Shown here in pieces: positions 6,404 through 13,318 of a stretch of 16,465 nucleotides of DNA (its first letter is position 1; the number at the start of each line of letters is the position of its first letter). Made by a program: the position numbers and the translations under genes. Source of the DNA: Oscillibacter sp. GTDB lineage: Bacteria > Bacillota > Clostridia > Oscillospirales > Oscillospiraceae. The stretch lies in the NCBI GenBank assembly GCA_003487665.1, contig DNFA01000015.1, positions 212,508 to 228,972 of the forward strand, given 5' to 3'. The notes under the pieces were generated by a model. That model searched no databases and was not told where the DNA came from. It was given only the letters and a program-made list of their open reading frames with translations.

Positions 6404-7119
6404 TCTTCCACCACGGGGTAATCTGTGGTATCGGTAAAGTGCCACCATTCGGCGCTGTATGGCCGAAAACCGCAGGACACCATGGTGTCCTCCAACAGGC
6501 GGACATTGTCATAAGCTGCCGTGTCGGACACATCACTGTAATCCCTGTCCGCCATGGCGGTGAAATCGTCAAAATCCGTGGGCATGGGAACGGGCGAACC
6601 ATCGGCGGACACCAGCGTGACGTCCACCGTGTTGCCCCGGTTATGTCCGGAATAGCCCTTTGTGGGATCGGCCACATACTGCGGATCGGGGCACACCTCC
6701 CACAGGCGGAACTGTGCGCTGACGGGGCGGTAGGCATCCCAGATCTTCAGCGCCAAGTCCCGCTCAGCCAGCATTTCCTGCGCCTGTGCCAGCTTTTTCA
6801 ATGTGCCATAGCGCAGCTGGGGCTGGGTAAAATCGTAGATCACCTGTCCGGTGAAATTGTTCTCCGTGGCGTAGCGGAGGTCGGCATAGACGCCGGGAAG
6901 GTAGGTACACACATCCACCAGTGCGTCCTCCGCCGGTTCCGGTTCCGGCTCCGGCTCCGGCGCAGGAACAACGGGGATATCCGGCTCCGCAGGCGTATCC
7001 ACGGTTTCCTGCGGCGGCTCCGGTGGGTCGTCTGCCTTCGGGAATGCCGCGCAGCCTGCGGCAAAGCGGAGCGGCAGCAGGATACACACCGCACAGAGCA
7101 AGCATTTCCAATATGTCAT
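6400..7119 (-). CDS. VanX-like D-alanyl-D-alanine dipeptidase, probable lipoprotein (peptidase M15D)
   Basis: The 239-residue protein has the VanX/DdpX catalytic domain, a zinc metallopeptidase that hydrolyses D-Ala-D-Ala. Motifs are DLRYATENNFTGQ at 80-92, WDAYRP at 127-132 (Arg131 as the VanX substrate arginine), the zinc motif SGHNRGNTVD at 157-166 (His159, Asp166) and EWWH at 224-227 (Glu224 catalytic base, His227 zinc ligand). Unlike cytoplasmic VanX it starts with a hydrophobic signal segment ending in AAGC (Cys23), a plausible lipobox, then a Pro/Glu-rich linker at about 30-64. It should therefore act outside the membrane, on wall fragments or free dipeptide. No vanH, ligase or vanRS genes are near, so a glycopeptide resistance role is not supported. 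It follows the DUF2500 gene after 15 bp. Confidence 0.88.
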   Translation of the reverse strand: MTYWKCLLCAVCILLPLRFAAGCAAFPKADDPPEPPQETVDTPAEPDIPVVPAPEPEPEPEPAEDALVDVCTYLPGVYADLRYATENNFTGQVIYDFTQPQLRYGTLKKLAQAQEMLAERDLALKIWDAYRPVSAQFRLWEVCPDPQYVADPTKGYSGHNRGNTVDVTLVSADGSPVPMPTDFDDFTAMADRDYSDVSDTAAYDNVRLLEDTMVSCGFRPYSAEWWHFTDTTDYPVVEE

Positions 7120-7134
7120 ATATACCCCACCCTT

Positions 7135-7593
7135 TTACAGTTCCGGATCCCAGCTTTTCTTCTCCGTGGAACGGATCGGCGGCTCCTCGGATACAGGCTC
7201 GGCGGTGCCGCGGCGGTCGAAGCCCAGATAGCGGGTACCCTGAAATGTCAGCTCCCCCACATCGCCCTCGGCCAGCAGGCCGTATTCCCCTCCGGAGACG
7301 CACAGCTCCAGACGGTCGCCGCTGTCAAACTGGAAGGTCGCATAATAGGTGGTAGAGCTCCTGTTGTGCATCCCGCCGGTGTTGCTGCCGTGGTGATGGT
7401 GGACAGTGGTGTTCTGCCGCTTGGACACCACAGCAGCGTTCACGGTCAGGCGGGGCGAGTTGTTGTTCTTGTGCCATGTGCCGATGCCCTTCACCGCCGC
7501 AGTGATAAAGCTCACAATGATGATGGCAAATACGGCGAAAATGAAAACCTGTGCAAAGCCAAATGTCGTGTCAAAACCGAAGCCAAATCCCAT
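7135..7593 (-). CDS. DUF2500 domain membrane protein
   Basis: This 152-residue protein of unknown function fits DUF2500. A Gly/Phe-rich start leads into one transmembrane helix at about residues 14-34. A soluble domain follows, with NSPRLTVNAAVVSKR at 45-59, YYATFQFDSGDRLEL at 83-97 and GGEYGLLAEGDVGELTFQGTRYLGF at 101-125, the conserved core of the family. A His-rich loop (four His in a row, 65-68) precedes the core. GGAGGAG lies 7 nt before the ATG. It lies 37 bp downstream of pcrA and 15 bp upstream of the dipeptidase gene, so the three may be co-transcribed. Its partnership with the dipeptidase suggests an envelope role, which is inference. Confidence 0.85.
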   Translation of the reverse strand: MGFGFGFDTTFGFAQVFIFAVFAIIIVSFITAAVKGIGTWHKNNNSPRLTVNAAVVSKRQNTTVHHHHGSNTGGMHNRSSTTYYATFQFDSGDRLELCVSGGEYGLLAEGDVGELTFQGTRYLGFDRRGTAEPVSEEPPIRSTEKKSWDPEL

Positions 7594-7630
7594 AGATGTT
7601 CTCCTCCAGCGTATGTAAAGTATATTTCCA

Positions 7631-10105
7631 TTACACTATTTTCAGGTGCTGCGCAGCCATCTTCAGCATGAGCTTCTTGGTGCCCACGGAGTCGAAGGCC
7701 ACCTCCACCAGCGCGTCGCCGCCCATGGCACGGACGGACAGCACCAGACCCCGCCCGAAGGCATCGTGCTCCACCGTCTCCCCCGCCTGTATCTGCATGC
7801 GGGGCGCGGCGGCCTTGGGTGCGGCCTTGGACGCGCCTGCGGCGCTGCGGAGAGCGCCCGCCTTCGGCTCTGCCGGTTCGCGGCGGGTGACAACAGGCGC
7901 GGCGGAACGCTGTCCGTAGCCGCCATAGCTGCCATAACCGCGGTCGCCGTAATCGCTGTCCCGCTCCTCCCAGCTTTCGCTGCGGGGCTGGGGCTTGGAC
8001 AGCCACTCCATGTTCTCCTCCGGGATCTCGTTGAGGAACCGGGAGGGCATGCAGGGCGTGGTTCTGCCGTACAGCGTGCGCTGGCGGGCGTTGGTCAGCG
8101 TCAGCTTCTCCCGGGCGCGGGTCATAGCTACATAGCACAGGCGGCGCTCCTCCTCCATTTCGGCTCCGTCGCCCATGGCGCGGTTTCCGGGGAAAAGCCC
8201 CTCCTCCATGCCCACCACGAACACCTGCGGGAATTCCAGTCCCTTGGCGGCGTGCATGGTCATCATGGTCACGCAGTTGTCGCCGTCCGCGCGGCTGTCC
8301 AGATCGGTGTACAAGGCGATCTCGTCCAGAAATCCGGAGAGGCTGGACTCCGTGCCCTCGGCGTTTTCCAGATACGTCAGGATGCTGGATTTCAGCTCCT
8401 GCACGTTCTCCAGCCGGCCGCGGCTCTCCACATCGTCCTTCTCCCGCAGAGCCGGGGCATAACCGCTGCGCTCGCACACGTAGTCGTAGAACTCCGGCAG
8501 CGGGCAGTCCGGCAGACGGCGGCGCATTTCCTCGATCATATCTGTAAAGGGTTTTAGCTTTGCAGCCGAGCTTTTCAGCTCCGGGAACTCCTCCGCCCGG
8601 CAGAGTACATCGTAGAGCGTCAGGCCGTAGCGGGCGGCGATCAGCTGCGCCTTGTCCACGGTGGCCGCGCCGATCTTGCGGGCGGGGACGTTGATGATGC
8701 GCCGCAAGCGCAGATCATCGGTGGGGTTGTTGATGACGCACAGGTAGGCCAGCATGTCCTTGACCTCGGCGCGGTCGAAGAACTTCAGGCCGCCGTAGAT
8801 CTTGTAGGGCACGCCGTTGCGCTTGCAGGCATACTCCATGGCGTTGGACTGGGCATTGGTGCGATAGAGCACGGCGCAATCGCCCCAATTCCCGCCCCGG
8901 CGGTAGTACATCATGATCTGCCCCAGGACGAAATTGGCCTCGTCGCTCTCGTTATAGGTGGTCTTGACAGTCACCAGCTCGCCCCGGCCGTTCTCCGTCC
9001 ACAGGGTCTTGCCCTTGCGCCCCTGATTGTGGCGGATAACGGCGTTGGCGGCGTCCAGAATGTTCTGGGTGGAGCGATAGTTCTGCTCCAGCCGGATGAC
9101 ACGCGCACCCCGGAACTGCCGTTCGAAGCTGAGGATATTGGTGATGTCCGCGCCGCGGAAGCGATAGATGCTCTGGTCGTCATCACCCACCACGCAGATG
9201 TTTTTCGCCTGATTGGTCAGCAGCGCGGCCAGGCGGTATTGCAGGGCGTTGGTGTCCTGATACTCGTCGATGAGGATGTAGCGGAACTTGCGCTGGTAGT
9301 ATTCCCGCACGTCGCCGGCCGTTTCCAGTAGCCGCACCGTGTGCCACAGCAGGTCGTCGAAGTCCAGTGCGTTGGCGTCCCGCAGCTTTTTATTGTAAAG
9401 CGAATAGACTTTACCCATTCGGATTTTACGCCAGTCGTTGATGGCTTTCCCCTGCTCCGCGAAGTCCTCCGGCGTCTGCATGTCATTTTTGGCGCGGGAG
9501 ATGATGGTCTGCACCTCCCGGGGCGGGAAGGACTTCTCCTCCAGCTCCAGTTCCTTGATGATGTCCTTGATGACGCGCTTGCTGTCGTCGCTGTCGTAGA
9601 TGGTGAAGCTGCGGTCAAAGCCCAGTCGGTCGATGTCGCGGCGCAGGATGCGGACGCAGGCGGAGTGGAACGTGGATGCCCACACGTCGGCGGCCACCTC
9701 CTCCCCCAGCATCCGGCCAAGGCGCTCCTTCAGCTCGTTGGCGGCCTTGTTGGTAAAGGTGATAGCCAGCACTTCCCAGGGGCGCGCCGGCTCCACCGCG
9801 CACAGATATTCCATCAGCGGGCGCTGAGCCGCATCCGGCGCAGCGGCGTACTGCTCCAGAAACTGCACCTCGTCCTCGGAGATGGGGATGGGGATCTCGT
9901 CCGTGTCGCTGCCGCGGCCGAAGCGCAGCAGGTTGGCCACCCGGTGGATCAGCACCGTGGTCTTGCCGGAGCCGGCGCCCGCCAGCAGCAGCAGCGGCCC
10001 CTCGGTGGCCAACACACCCTGCCGCTGGCAGGGGTTCAGGTTGCTGTATTCTGTGGCGATGGCATCGTGCCGCGCCTGGATAAATCGTCTTTCCAAATCT
10101 GTCAT
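7631..10105 (-). CDS. pcrA: ATP-dependent DNA helicase PcrA/UvrD
   Basis: This is a superfamily 1A 3'-5' DNA helicase for repair, replication and removal of RecA or stalled polymerase from DNA. All motifs are visible in 824 residues: Q motif LNPCQRQGV at 23-31, Walker A AGAGSGKT at 42-49, motif Ia FTNKAANELKER at 117-128, motif II DEYQDT at 280-285, motif III VVGDDDQSIYRFRGAD, motif V TMHAAKGLEFPQVF and motif VI EERRLCYVAMTRAREKL. A linker rich in G, Y, S, A and K precedes a PcrA-type C-terminal Tudor-like domain (about 778-824, VEHDAFGRGLVLSV). An acidic insert of about 45 residues (about 62-107) separates motifs I and Ia. The ribosome binding site is weak. It is divergent from the LexA-box operon. 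Confidence 0.96.
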   Translation of the reverse strand: MTDLERRFIQARHDAIATEYSNLNPCQRQGVLATEGPLLLLAGAGSGKTTVLIHRVANLLRFGRGSDTDEIPIPISEDEVQFLEQYAAAPDAAQRPLMEYLCAVEPARPWEVLAITFTNKAANELKERLGRMLGEEVAADVWASTFHSACVRILRRDIDRLGFDRSFTIYDSDDSKRVIKDIIKELELEEKSFPPREVQTIISRAKNDMQTPEDFAEQGKAINDWRKIRMGKVYSLYNKKLRDANALDFDDLLWHTVRLLETAGDVREYYQRKFRYILIDEYQDTNALQYRLAALLTNQAKNICVVGDDDQSIYRFRGADITNILSFERQFRGARVIRLEQNYRSTQNILDAANAVIRHNQGRKGKTLWTENGRGELVTVKTTYNESDEANFVLGQIMMYYRRGGNWGDCAVLYRTNAQSNAMEYACKRNGVPYKIYGGLKFFDRAEVKDMLAYLCVINNPTDDLRLRRIINVPARKIGAATVDKAQLIAARYGLTLYDVLCRAEEFPELKSSAAKLKPFTDMIEEMRRRLPDCPLPEFYDYVCERSGYAPALREKDDVESRGRLENVQELKSSILTYLENAEGTESSLSGFLDEIALYTDLDSRADGDNCVTMMTMHAAKGLEFPQVFVVGMEEGLFPGNRAMGDGAEMEEERRLCYVAMTRAREKLTLTNARQRTLYGRTTPCMPSRFLNEIPEENMEWLSKPQPRSESWEERDSDYGDRGYGSYGGYGQRSAAPVVTRREPAEPKAGALRSAAGASKAAPKAAAPRMQIQAGETVEHDAFGRGLVLSVRAMGGDALVEVAFDSVGTKKLMLKMAAQHLKIV

Positions 10106-10137
10106 GGGTGTCTTGCCTTTCCGTTTCTCTTGCCTAC

Positions 10138-10166
10138 ATTTTAATACAATTTCCCCGCCCGGTCAA
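10138..10166 (-). promoter_or_regulatory. Sigma-A promoter of pcrA
   Basis: On the minus strand TTGACC (10161-10166) and TAAAAT (10138-10143) are 17 bp apart. This gives a start near 10131, about 26 nt before the pcrA ATG. The imperfect LexA-like box at 10185-10198 lies about 19 bp upstream of its -35 box, so LexA influence on pcrA is possible but not clearly indicated. Confidence 0.8.
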
Positions 10167-10184
10167 CTGCAAAAGAAAAAATAT

Positions 10185-10198
10185 AGAAATTTTGTTCG
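10185..10198. promoter_or_regulatory. Imperfect LexA-like box
   Basis: AGAAATTTTGTTCG resembles the Gram-positive SOS box but the left half is GAAA instead of GAAC. It is spaced 27 bp from the next box and lies between the pcrA and SOS-operon -35 elements. It may be a weak auxiliary site or a decayed copy. Confidence 0.4.
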
Positions 10199-10205
10199 AT
10201 TCCTC

Positions 10206-10234
10206 TTGACAAGAACGAATGTTCGATTTATACT
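10206..10234 (+). promoter_or_regulatory. Strong sigma-A promoter of the SOS-type operon
   Basis: TTGACA (10206-10211, a perfect consensus) and TATACT (10229-10234) are separated by 17 bp, with a predicted start near 10241. The spacer carries a LexA box and the start region carries a second, the expected layout for a promoter that is strong but tightly repressed until DNA damage. Confidence 0.85.
10212..10225. promoter_or_regulatory. LexA (SOS) box between -35 and -10
   Basis: AGAACGAATGTTCG contains the exact GAAC-N4-GTTC dyad of the Firmicute LexA/DinR consensus, with 13 of 14 positions matching CGAAC-N4-GTTCG. Bound LexA would block RNA polymerase directly. Confidence 0.8.
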
Positions 10235-10240
10235 ATGACC

Positions 10241-10254
10241 AGAACAAGAGTTCG
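10241..10254. promoter_or_regulatory. Second LexA (SOS) box at the transcription start
   Basis: AGAACAAGAGTTCG contains a second exact GAAC-N4-GTTC dyad, 29 bp downstream of the first (close to three helical turns), covering the predicted transcription start. It ends just before the AAAGGAGG ribosome binding site at 10257-10264. Confidence 0.75.
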
Positions 10255-10272
10255 ACAAAGGAGGACGCTATC

Positions 10273-10392
10273 ATGACAACACTCGGTCTTATCATCACCC
10301 TGCTGGGCGCCGGTTCCATCGCCGCCAACGTTATGCGGCTCATCGACTGCATCGATAAGCCCGCGCCCCGCCGTCGCCGCCGCACGGCGTAA
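10273..10392 (+). CDS. SOS-type single-pass membrane micropeptide, 39 residues, unknown function
   Basis: I do not recognise a family. The frame starts with ATG 8 nt after a near-perfect AAAGGAGG site and ends in TAA, encoding 39 residues. Residues 4-20 are a hydrophobic stretch rich in L, I, G and A, long enough for one transmembrane helix. A short polar part with Cys26 follows, and the C-terminus carries five arginines in a row (33-37), consistent with a cytoplasmic tail. It is the first gene after the strong LexA-box promoter, 6 nt ahead of the radical SAM gene, so it would be the most directly induced product on DNA damage. By layout it recalls SOS-induced small membrane proteins such as SidA of Caulobacter (division inhibitor) or TisB (membrane-active toxin), without visible homology. 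A regulatory leader peptide is the alternative. Confidence 0.7.
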   Translation: MTTLGLIITLLGAGSIAANVMRLIDCIDKPAPRRRRRTA

Positions 10393-10398
10393 GAGAAC

Positions 10399-11673
10399 AT
10401 GGAGCTTCTGGACAAGCTGGCGATCCTGTCGGACGCAGCCAAATACGACGCGGCCTGCACCTCCAGCGGCGTAAGGCGCGGGTTCCGCCCGGGCATGATC
10501 GGGAACACCACCTCCTCTATCGCAGGGTGCTGCCACAGCTTTTCCGCCGACGGACGGTGCATCACGCTGCTGAAGGTGCTGCTGAGCAACGCCTGCGTAT
10601 ACGACTGCAAATACTGCGTCAACCGGCGCAGCAACGACACGCGCCGCGCGGCGTTTACGCCGCGGGAGCTGGCGGAGCTGACCATCGGCTTTTACCGGCG
10701 GAATTATATCGAGGGGCTGTTTCTCTCCAGCGGCGTTCTGCGCAGCCCCGATTACACCATGGAGCTGATGATCCGGGCGCTGCGCATTTTGCGGGAGGAA
10801 TACCGGTTCAACGGGTACATCCACGCCAAGGCCATCCCCGGCGCGGCGCCGGAGCTGGTGCGGCAGCTGGGGCTTCTGGCCGACAGGCTCAGCGTGAATA
10901 TCGAGCTGCCCAGTCAGCAGGGCTTACAGACGCTGGCGCCGGACAAGTCCAGAGAGGCCATTCTGCGCCCTATGGGGCTGATACGGGACGGCACAGCGCA
11001 GAGCAAGGCAGAGCTGGCCAAATACAGGCACGCGCCGGTGTTCGCTCCGGCGGGACAGAGCACGCAGCTGATCGTAGGCGCCACCGACGACAGCGACCGA
11101 CACATCCTGCATCTGACGGAATCACTGTACCGGAAGTTCCGATTGAAGCGGGTGTTCTATTCCGCCTATGTTCCGGTGGTGGAGAACAGTCTGCTGCCGT
11201 CCCTGGATACAAAGCCGCCTCTGCTGCGGGAGCACCGTCTCTATCAGGCGGACTGGCTCCTGCGGTTTTATGGCTTTCAGGCGTCGGAGCTGCTGGACGA
11301 AGCGCACCCGGACTTCGACACGCGGCTGGATCCCAAGTGCAGCTGGGCGCTGGCACATCTGGAGCAGTTTCCGGTAGAGGTGATGCGCGCCGACTTGGAG
11401 ACGCTGCTGCGGGTGCCGGGCGTGGGGCCGGTCAGCGCGCGGCGGATCGTGTCGGCGCGGCGCTGCGGCACGCTGCGGTTTGAAGATCTGAAAAAGCTGG
11501 GCGTGGTGGTGAAGCGGGCACAGTACTTTCTCACCTGCGGCGGGCGGATGCCGGAGGGGCTGCGCTTCTCCCCTGCCACGCTGCCGCAGCAGCTGGCACT
11601 GGCGGAGCCGGGACTGCCGGGCGAACAACCGGAGCAGCTGTCGCTGTTCGATCAGGCGGGGGTCGCGGTATGA
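10399..11673 (+). CDS. Putative DNA modification/repair radical SAM protein (TIGR03916-type) with HhH tail
   Basis: This 424-residue protein matches the radical SAM family that occurs paired with a TIGR03914/TIGR03915-type partner and is proposed to act on DNA. The iron-sulfur motif CVYDCKYC (Cys66, Cys70, Cys73) follows a conserved N-terminal cysteine-bearing segment (Cys44, Cys45, Cys54 around CCHSFSADGRC). Typical family text is NRRSND, FYRRNYIEGLFLSSGV and PDYTMELM. The C-terminal region holds a helix-hairpin-helix, LLRVPGVGPVSARRIV at about 335-350, supporting non-specific DNA binding. The substrate lesion is unknown. The ATG lies 6 nt after the micropeptide stop with only a poor ribosome binding site, so translation is probably coupled. 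The stop overlaps the next start by 4 bp. Confidence 0.92.
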   Translation: MELLDKLAILSDAAKYDAACTSSGVRRGFRPGMIGNTTSSIAGCCHSFSADGRCITLLKVLLSNACVYDCKYCVNRRSNDTRRAAFTPRELAELTIGFYRRNYIEGLFLSSGVLRSPDYTMELMIRALRILREEYRFNGYIHAKAIPGAAPELVRQLGLLADRLSVNIELPSQQGLQTLAPDKSREAILRPMGLIRDGTAQSKAELAKYRHAPVFAPAGQSTQLIVGATDDSDRHILHLTESLYRKFRLKRVFYSAYVPVVENSLLPSLDTKPPLLREHRLYQADWLLRFYGFQASELLDEAHPDFDTRLDPKCSWALAHLEQFPVEVMRADLETLLRVPGVGPVSARRIVSARRCGTLRFEDLKKLGVVVKRAQYFLTCGGRMPEGLRFSPATLPQQLALAEPGLPGEQPEQLSLFDQAGVAV

Positions 11674-12464
11674 ATGAAGTAATGTATCAGTATGACGGCA
11701 CATTGGACGGCTTCCTGTGCTGCGTGTACGAGAGCTATGTGTATAAAGAGATCCCCGCCGCCTTTTGCTGCGACGAGGATCCCCTGTCGTTATTCGAGGT
11801 GCGCACGGTCATCACCCAGCCTGCATACAGCCAGCGGGTCAGCCGCGGCATTGCCAGCCGTTCCCCCAAGGCGCTGGCGGTGGTGCGGCGCAGCTTCCTC
11901 ACCTGTTTGCCTGACAAGGAGCTGCACATATACGCGTTTATTCGCAAGCTGCTGGCTGAAGGTGCCGGCTTCATGCGTGATCTGTCCGATCCCATTTGCT
12001 ATCCTCTGTACAAGGCCATCCGGCACATCAACGGCGAGGTGGAAAAGCTGCGCGGGTTCGTGCGGTTTTCGGATCGCAACGGCGTGCTGGGCGCGGAGAT
12101 CGAGCCGAAAAACCGGGTACTGCCCCTGCTGCGCGGCCACTTCTGCCAGCGGTACGCCAACGAGCGTTTCTTTATTTATGACCGTACCCACCGGGAGCTG
12201 CTGCTGTACGCCAACGGACGCTCCCGCATATCGGAGGTCGACAGCTTCCAACCCGCTCTGCCCGAGGGCGAAGAGCTGTACTACCGGTCGCTTTGGAAGC
12301 AGTTCTTCCAGAGCGTGACCATCCAGGAGCGGGAAAATCCGCGGTGTCAGAACACGTTTCTGCCCAAGCGGTACCGCGGCGTCATGACGGAGTTCCTTCC
12401 TCTGGAATATGAAAAGGAGCGGCAGGCAGAGCATCCGTCTCTCCCGGACACCGCCGAACGGTAA
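11670..12464 (+). CDS. TIGR03915-type putative DNA metabolism protein, partner of the radical SAM protein
   Basis: This 264-residue protein belongs to the family encoded next to the DNA-linked radical SAM protein; its biochemical function is not established. Conserved text includes YDGTLDGFLCCVYESY at residues 8-23, EVEKLRGFVRFSD around 122-134, a PKNRVLPLLRGHFCQRYANERFFIYD segment near 145-170, and the C-terminal LWKQFFQSVTIQERENPRCQNTFLPKRYRGVMTEF. In some genomes the equivalent protein is fused to a uracil-DNA-glycosylase-like domain; that domain is absent here because the protein ends soon after the core. The ATG overlaps the radical SAM stop (ATGA). It converges on sigF, 149 bp away. Confidence 0.9.
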   Translation: MNEVMYQYDGTLDGFLCCVYESYVYKEIPAAFCCDEDPLSLFEVRTVITQPAYSQRVSRGIASRSPKALAVVRRSFLTCLPDKELHIYAFIRKLLAEGAGFMRDLSDPICYPLYKAIRHINGEVEKLRGFVRFSDRNGVLGAEIEPKNRVLPLLRGHFCQRYANERFFIYDRTHRELLLYANGRSRISEVDSFQPALPEGEELYYRSLWKQFFQSVTIQERENPRCQNTFLPKRYRGVMTEFLPLEYEKERQAEHPSLPDTAER

Positions 12465-12501
12465 CGGATGCGCATCGCGTCGGGAATACCGGAAAGAGCA
12501 G

Positions 12502-12525
12502 CCGCCGCACCTGACGGTGCGGCGG
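12502..12525. other. GC-rich hairpins between convergent genes
   Basis: A perfect 10-bp stem (12502-12511 with 12516-12525, TGAC loop) and a second hairpin (GCGCCGC, loop CGT, GCGGCGC at 12575-12591) lie between the TIGR03915-type gene and sigF. Neither is followed by a T tract on the appropriate strand, so they are not classical intrinsic terminators, but they may slow polymerase from either side. Nothing else is seen in the 149-bp gap. Confidence 0.4.
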
Positions 12526-12613
12526 GCGGTGCGGCACAGATCGCCGCGCTGCGCTTCCCCCTGCGCGTGGTTTTGCGCCGCCGTGCGGCGCGTCCCCCTG
12601 TCTCTCCCCTTAC

Positions 12614-13318
12614 TCATTCCGCCAGCAGCTCCCGCAGCTTTTGCAGACTGCGGCGCTCCAGGCGGGATACCTGCACCTGTGATACCTGTAATATCCGGGC
12701 TGTCTGCTCCTGCGTCAGTCCTTTGAAAAAGCGGAGCAGGATGGTCTTGCGCTCCTTTTCCGGCAGCGCGTCAATGGCGTCCCGCAGCGCGATGCGCTCT
12801 ACAAGGGTGACATCCGGCTCCTCGGCTCGCAGCGTGGATTCCAGCGTCAGCCCCTCGGCTGTCTCCTGCTGCAAAGATTCCGGCGAGATGAGCGCCATAT
12901 CCACGGCGGCGATCTCCTCCGGCGTCATGCCCGTTTCCTCCGCCAGCTGGGACAGCCTCGGCTCATACCCCAATCGGTTTTGCAGCCGCTCCCGCGCCGC
13001 CCACAGGGTCTGCCCTTTTTCCCGCATGGTGCGCCCCACCTTGATGGGGCCGTCGTCCCGCAGGAAGCGGCGTATTTCCCCGGCGATCTTGGGCACCGCA
13101 TAGGTGGAAAACTGCGTCCCGTATGTGAGGTCAAATCCCTTTACAGCTTTGACAAAGCCTATACATCCCAGCTGATACAGGTCGTCCGTTTCCACGCCGC
13201 AGCCGTTGTAGCGGCGGACGATGGACCAGATCAGGCCGGCGTTCTCTGTCAGAAGCTGCGCTTCCGCGCTGCCGTCGCCCTGCTGTGCCCGCTCCAGCAG
13301 CGCCAGCCGGTCGCTCAT
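12614..13318 (-). CDS. sigF: RNA polymerase sporulation sigma factor SigF
   Basis: Sigma-F is the first forespore-specific sigma factor, held inactive by SpoIIAB until the septum forms. The 234-residue protein has sigma region 2 (ENAGLIWSIVRRYNG at 25-39, then DDLYQLGCIGFVKAVKGFD and FSTYAVPKIAGEIRRFLRDDG), region 3 (AARERLQNRLGYEPRLSQLAEETGMTPEEI), and region 4 with its helix-turn-helix (LTQEQTARILQVSQVQVSRLERRSL). Sigma-G is closely related, but the position directly after spoIIAA and spoIIAB identifies it as sigma-F. Its ATG overlaps the spoIIAB stop by 4 bp, which keeps anti-sigma and sigma synthesis matched. Confidence 0.95.
   Translation of the reverse strand: MSDRLALLERAQQGDGSAEAQLLTENAGLIWSIVRRYNGCGVETDDLYQLGCIGFVKAVKGFDLTYGTQFSTYAVPKIAGEIRRFLRDDGPIKVGRTMREKGQTLWAARERLQNRLGYEPRLSQLAEETGMTPEEIAAVDMALISPESLQQETAEGLTLESTLRAEEPDVTLVERIALRDAIDALPEKERKTILLRFFKGLTQEQTARILQVSQVQVSRLERRSLQKLRELLAE

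Noticed and set aside
6400..7119. Vancomycin resistance gene vanX
   Set aside because: The fold matches, but the protein has an export signal and no vanH, ligase or regulator genes are nearby, so resistance is not supported.
10251..10257. Spo0A box (TTCGACA) upstream of the micropeptide
   Set aside because: It is a single 7-mer that overlaps the right half of an exact LexA dyad, and such a match is expected by chance about twice in a window of this size.
11670..12464. Fused uracil-DNA glycosylase domain on the radical SAM partner
   Set aside because: The protein ends at residue 264, just after the TIGR03915-type core, and no glycosylase motifs are seen.
12502..12591. Intrinsic terminators for the SOS operon and sigF
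   Set aside because: The stems are strong but lack a T tract on the relevant strand, so they were recorded only as hairpins.
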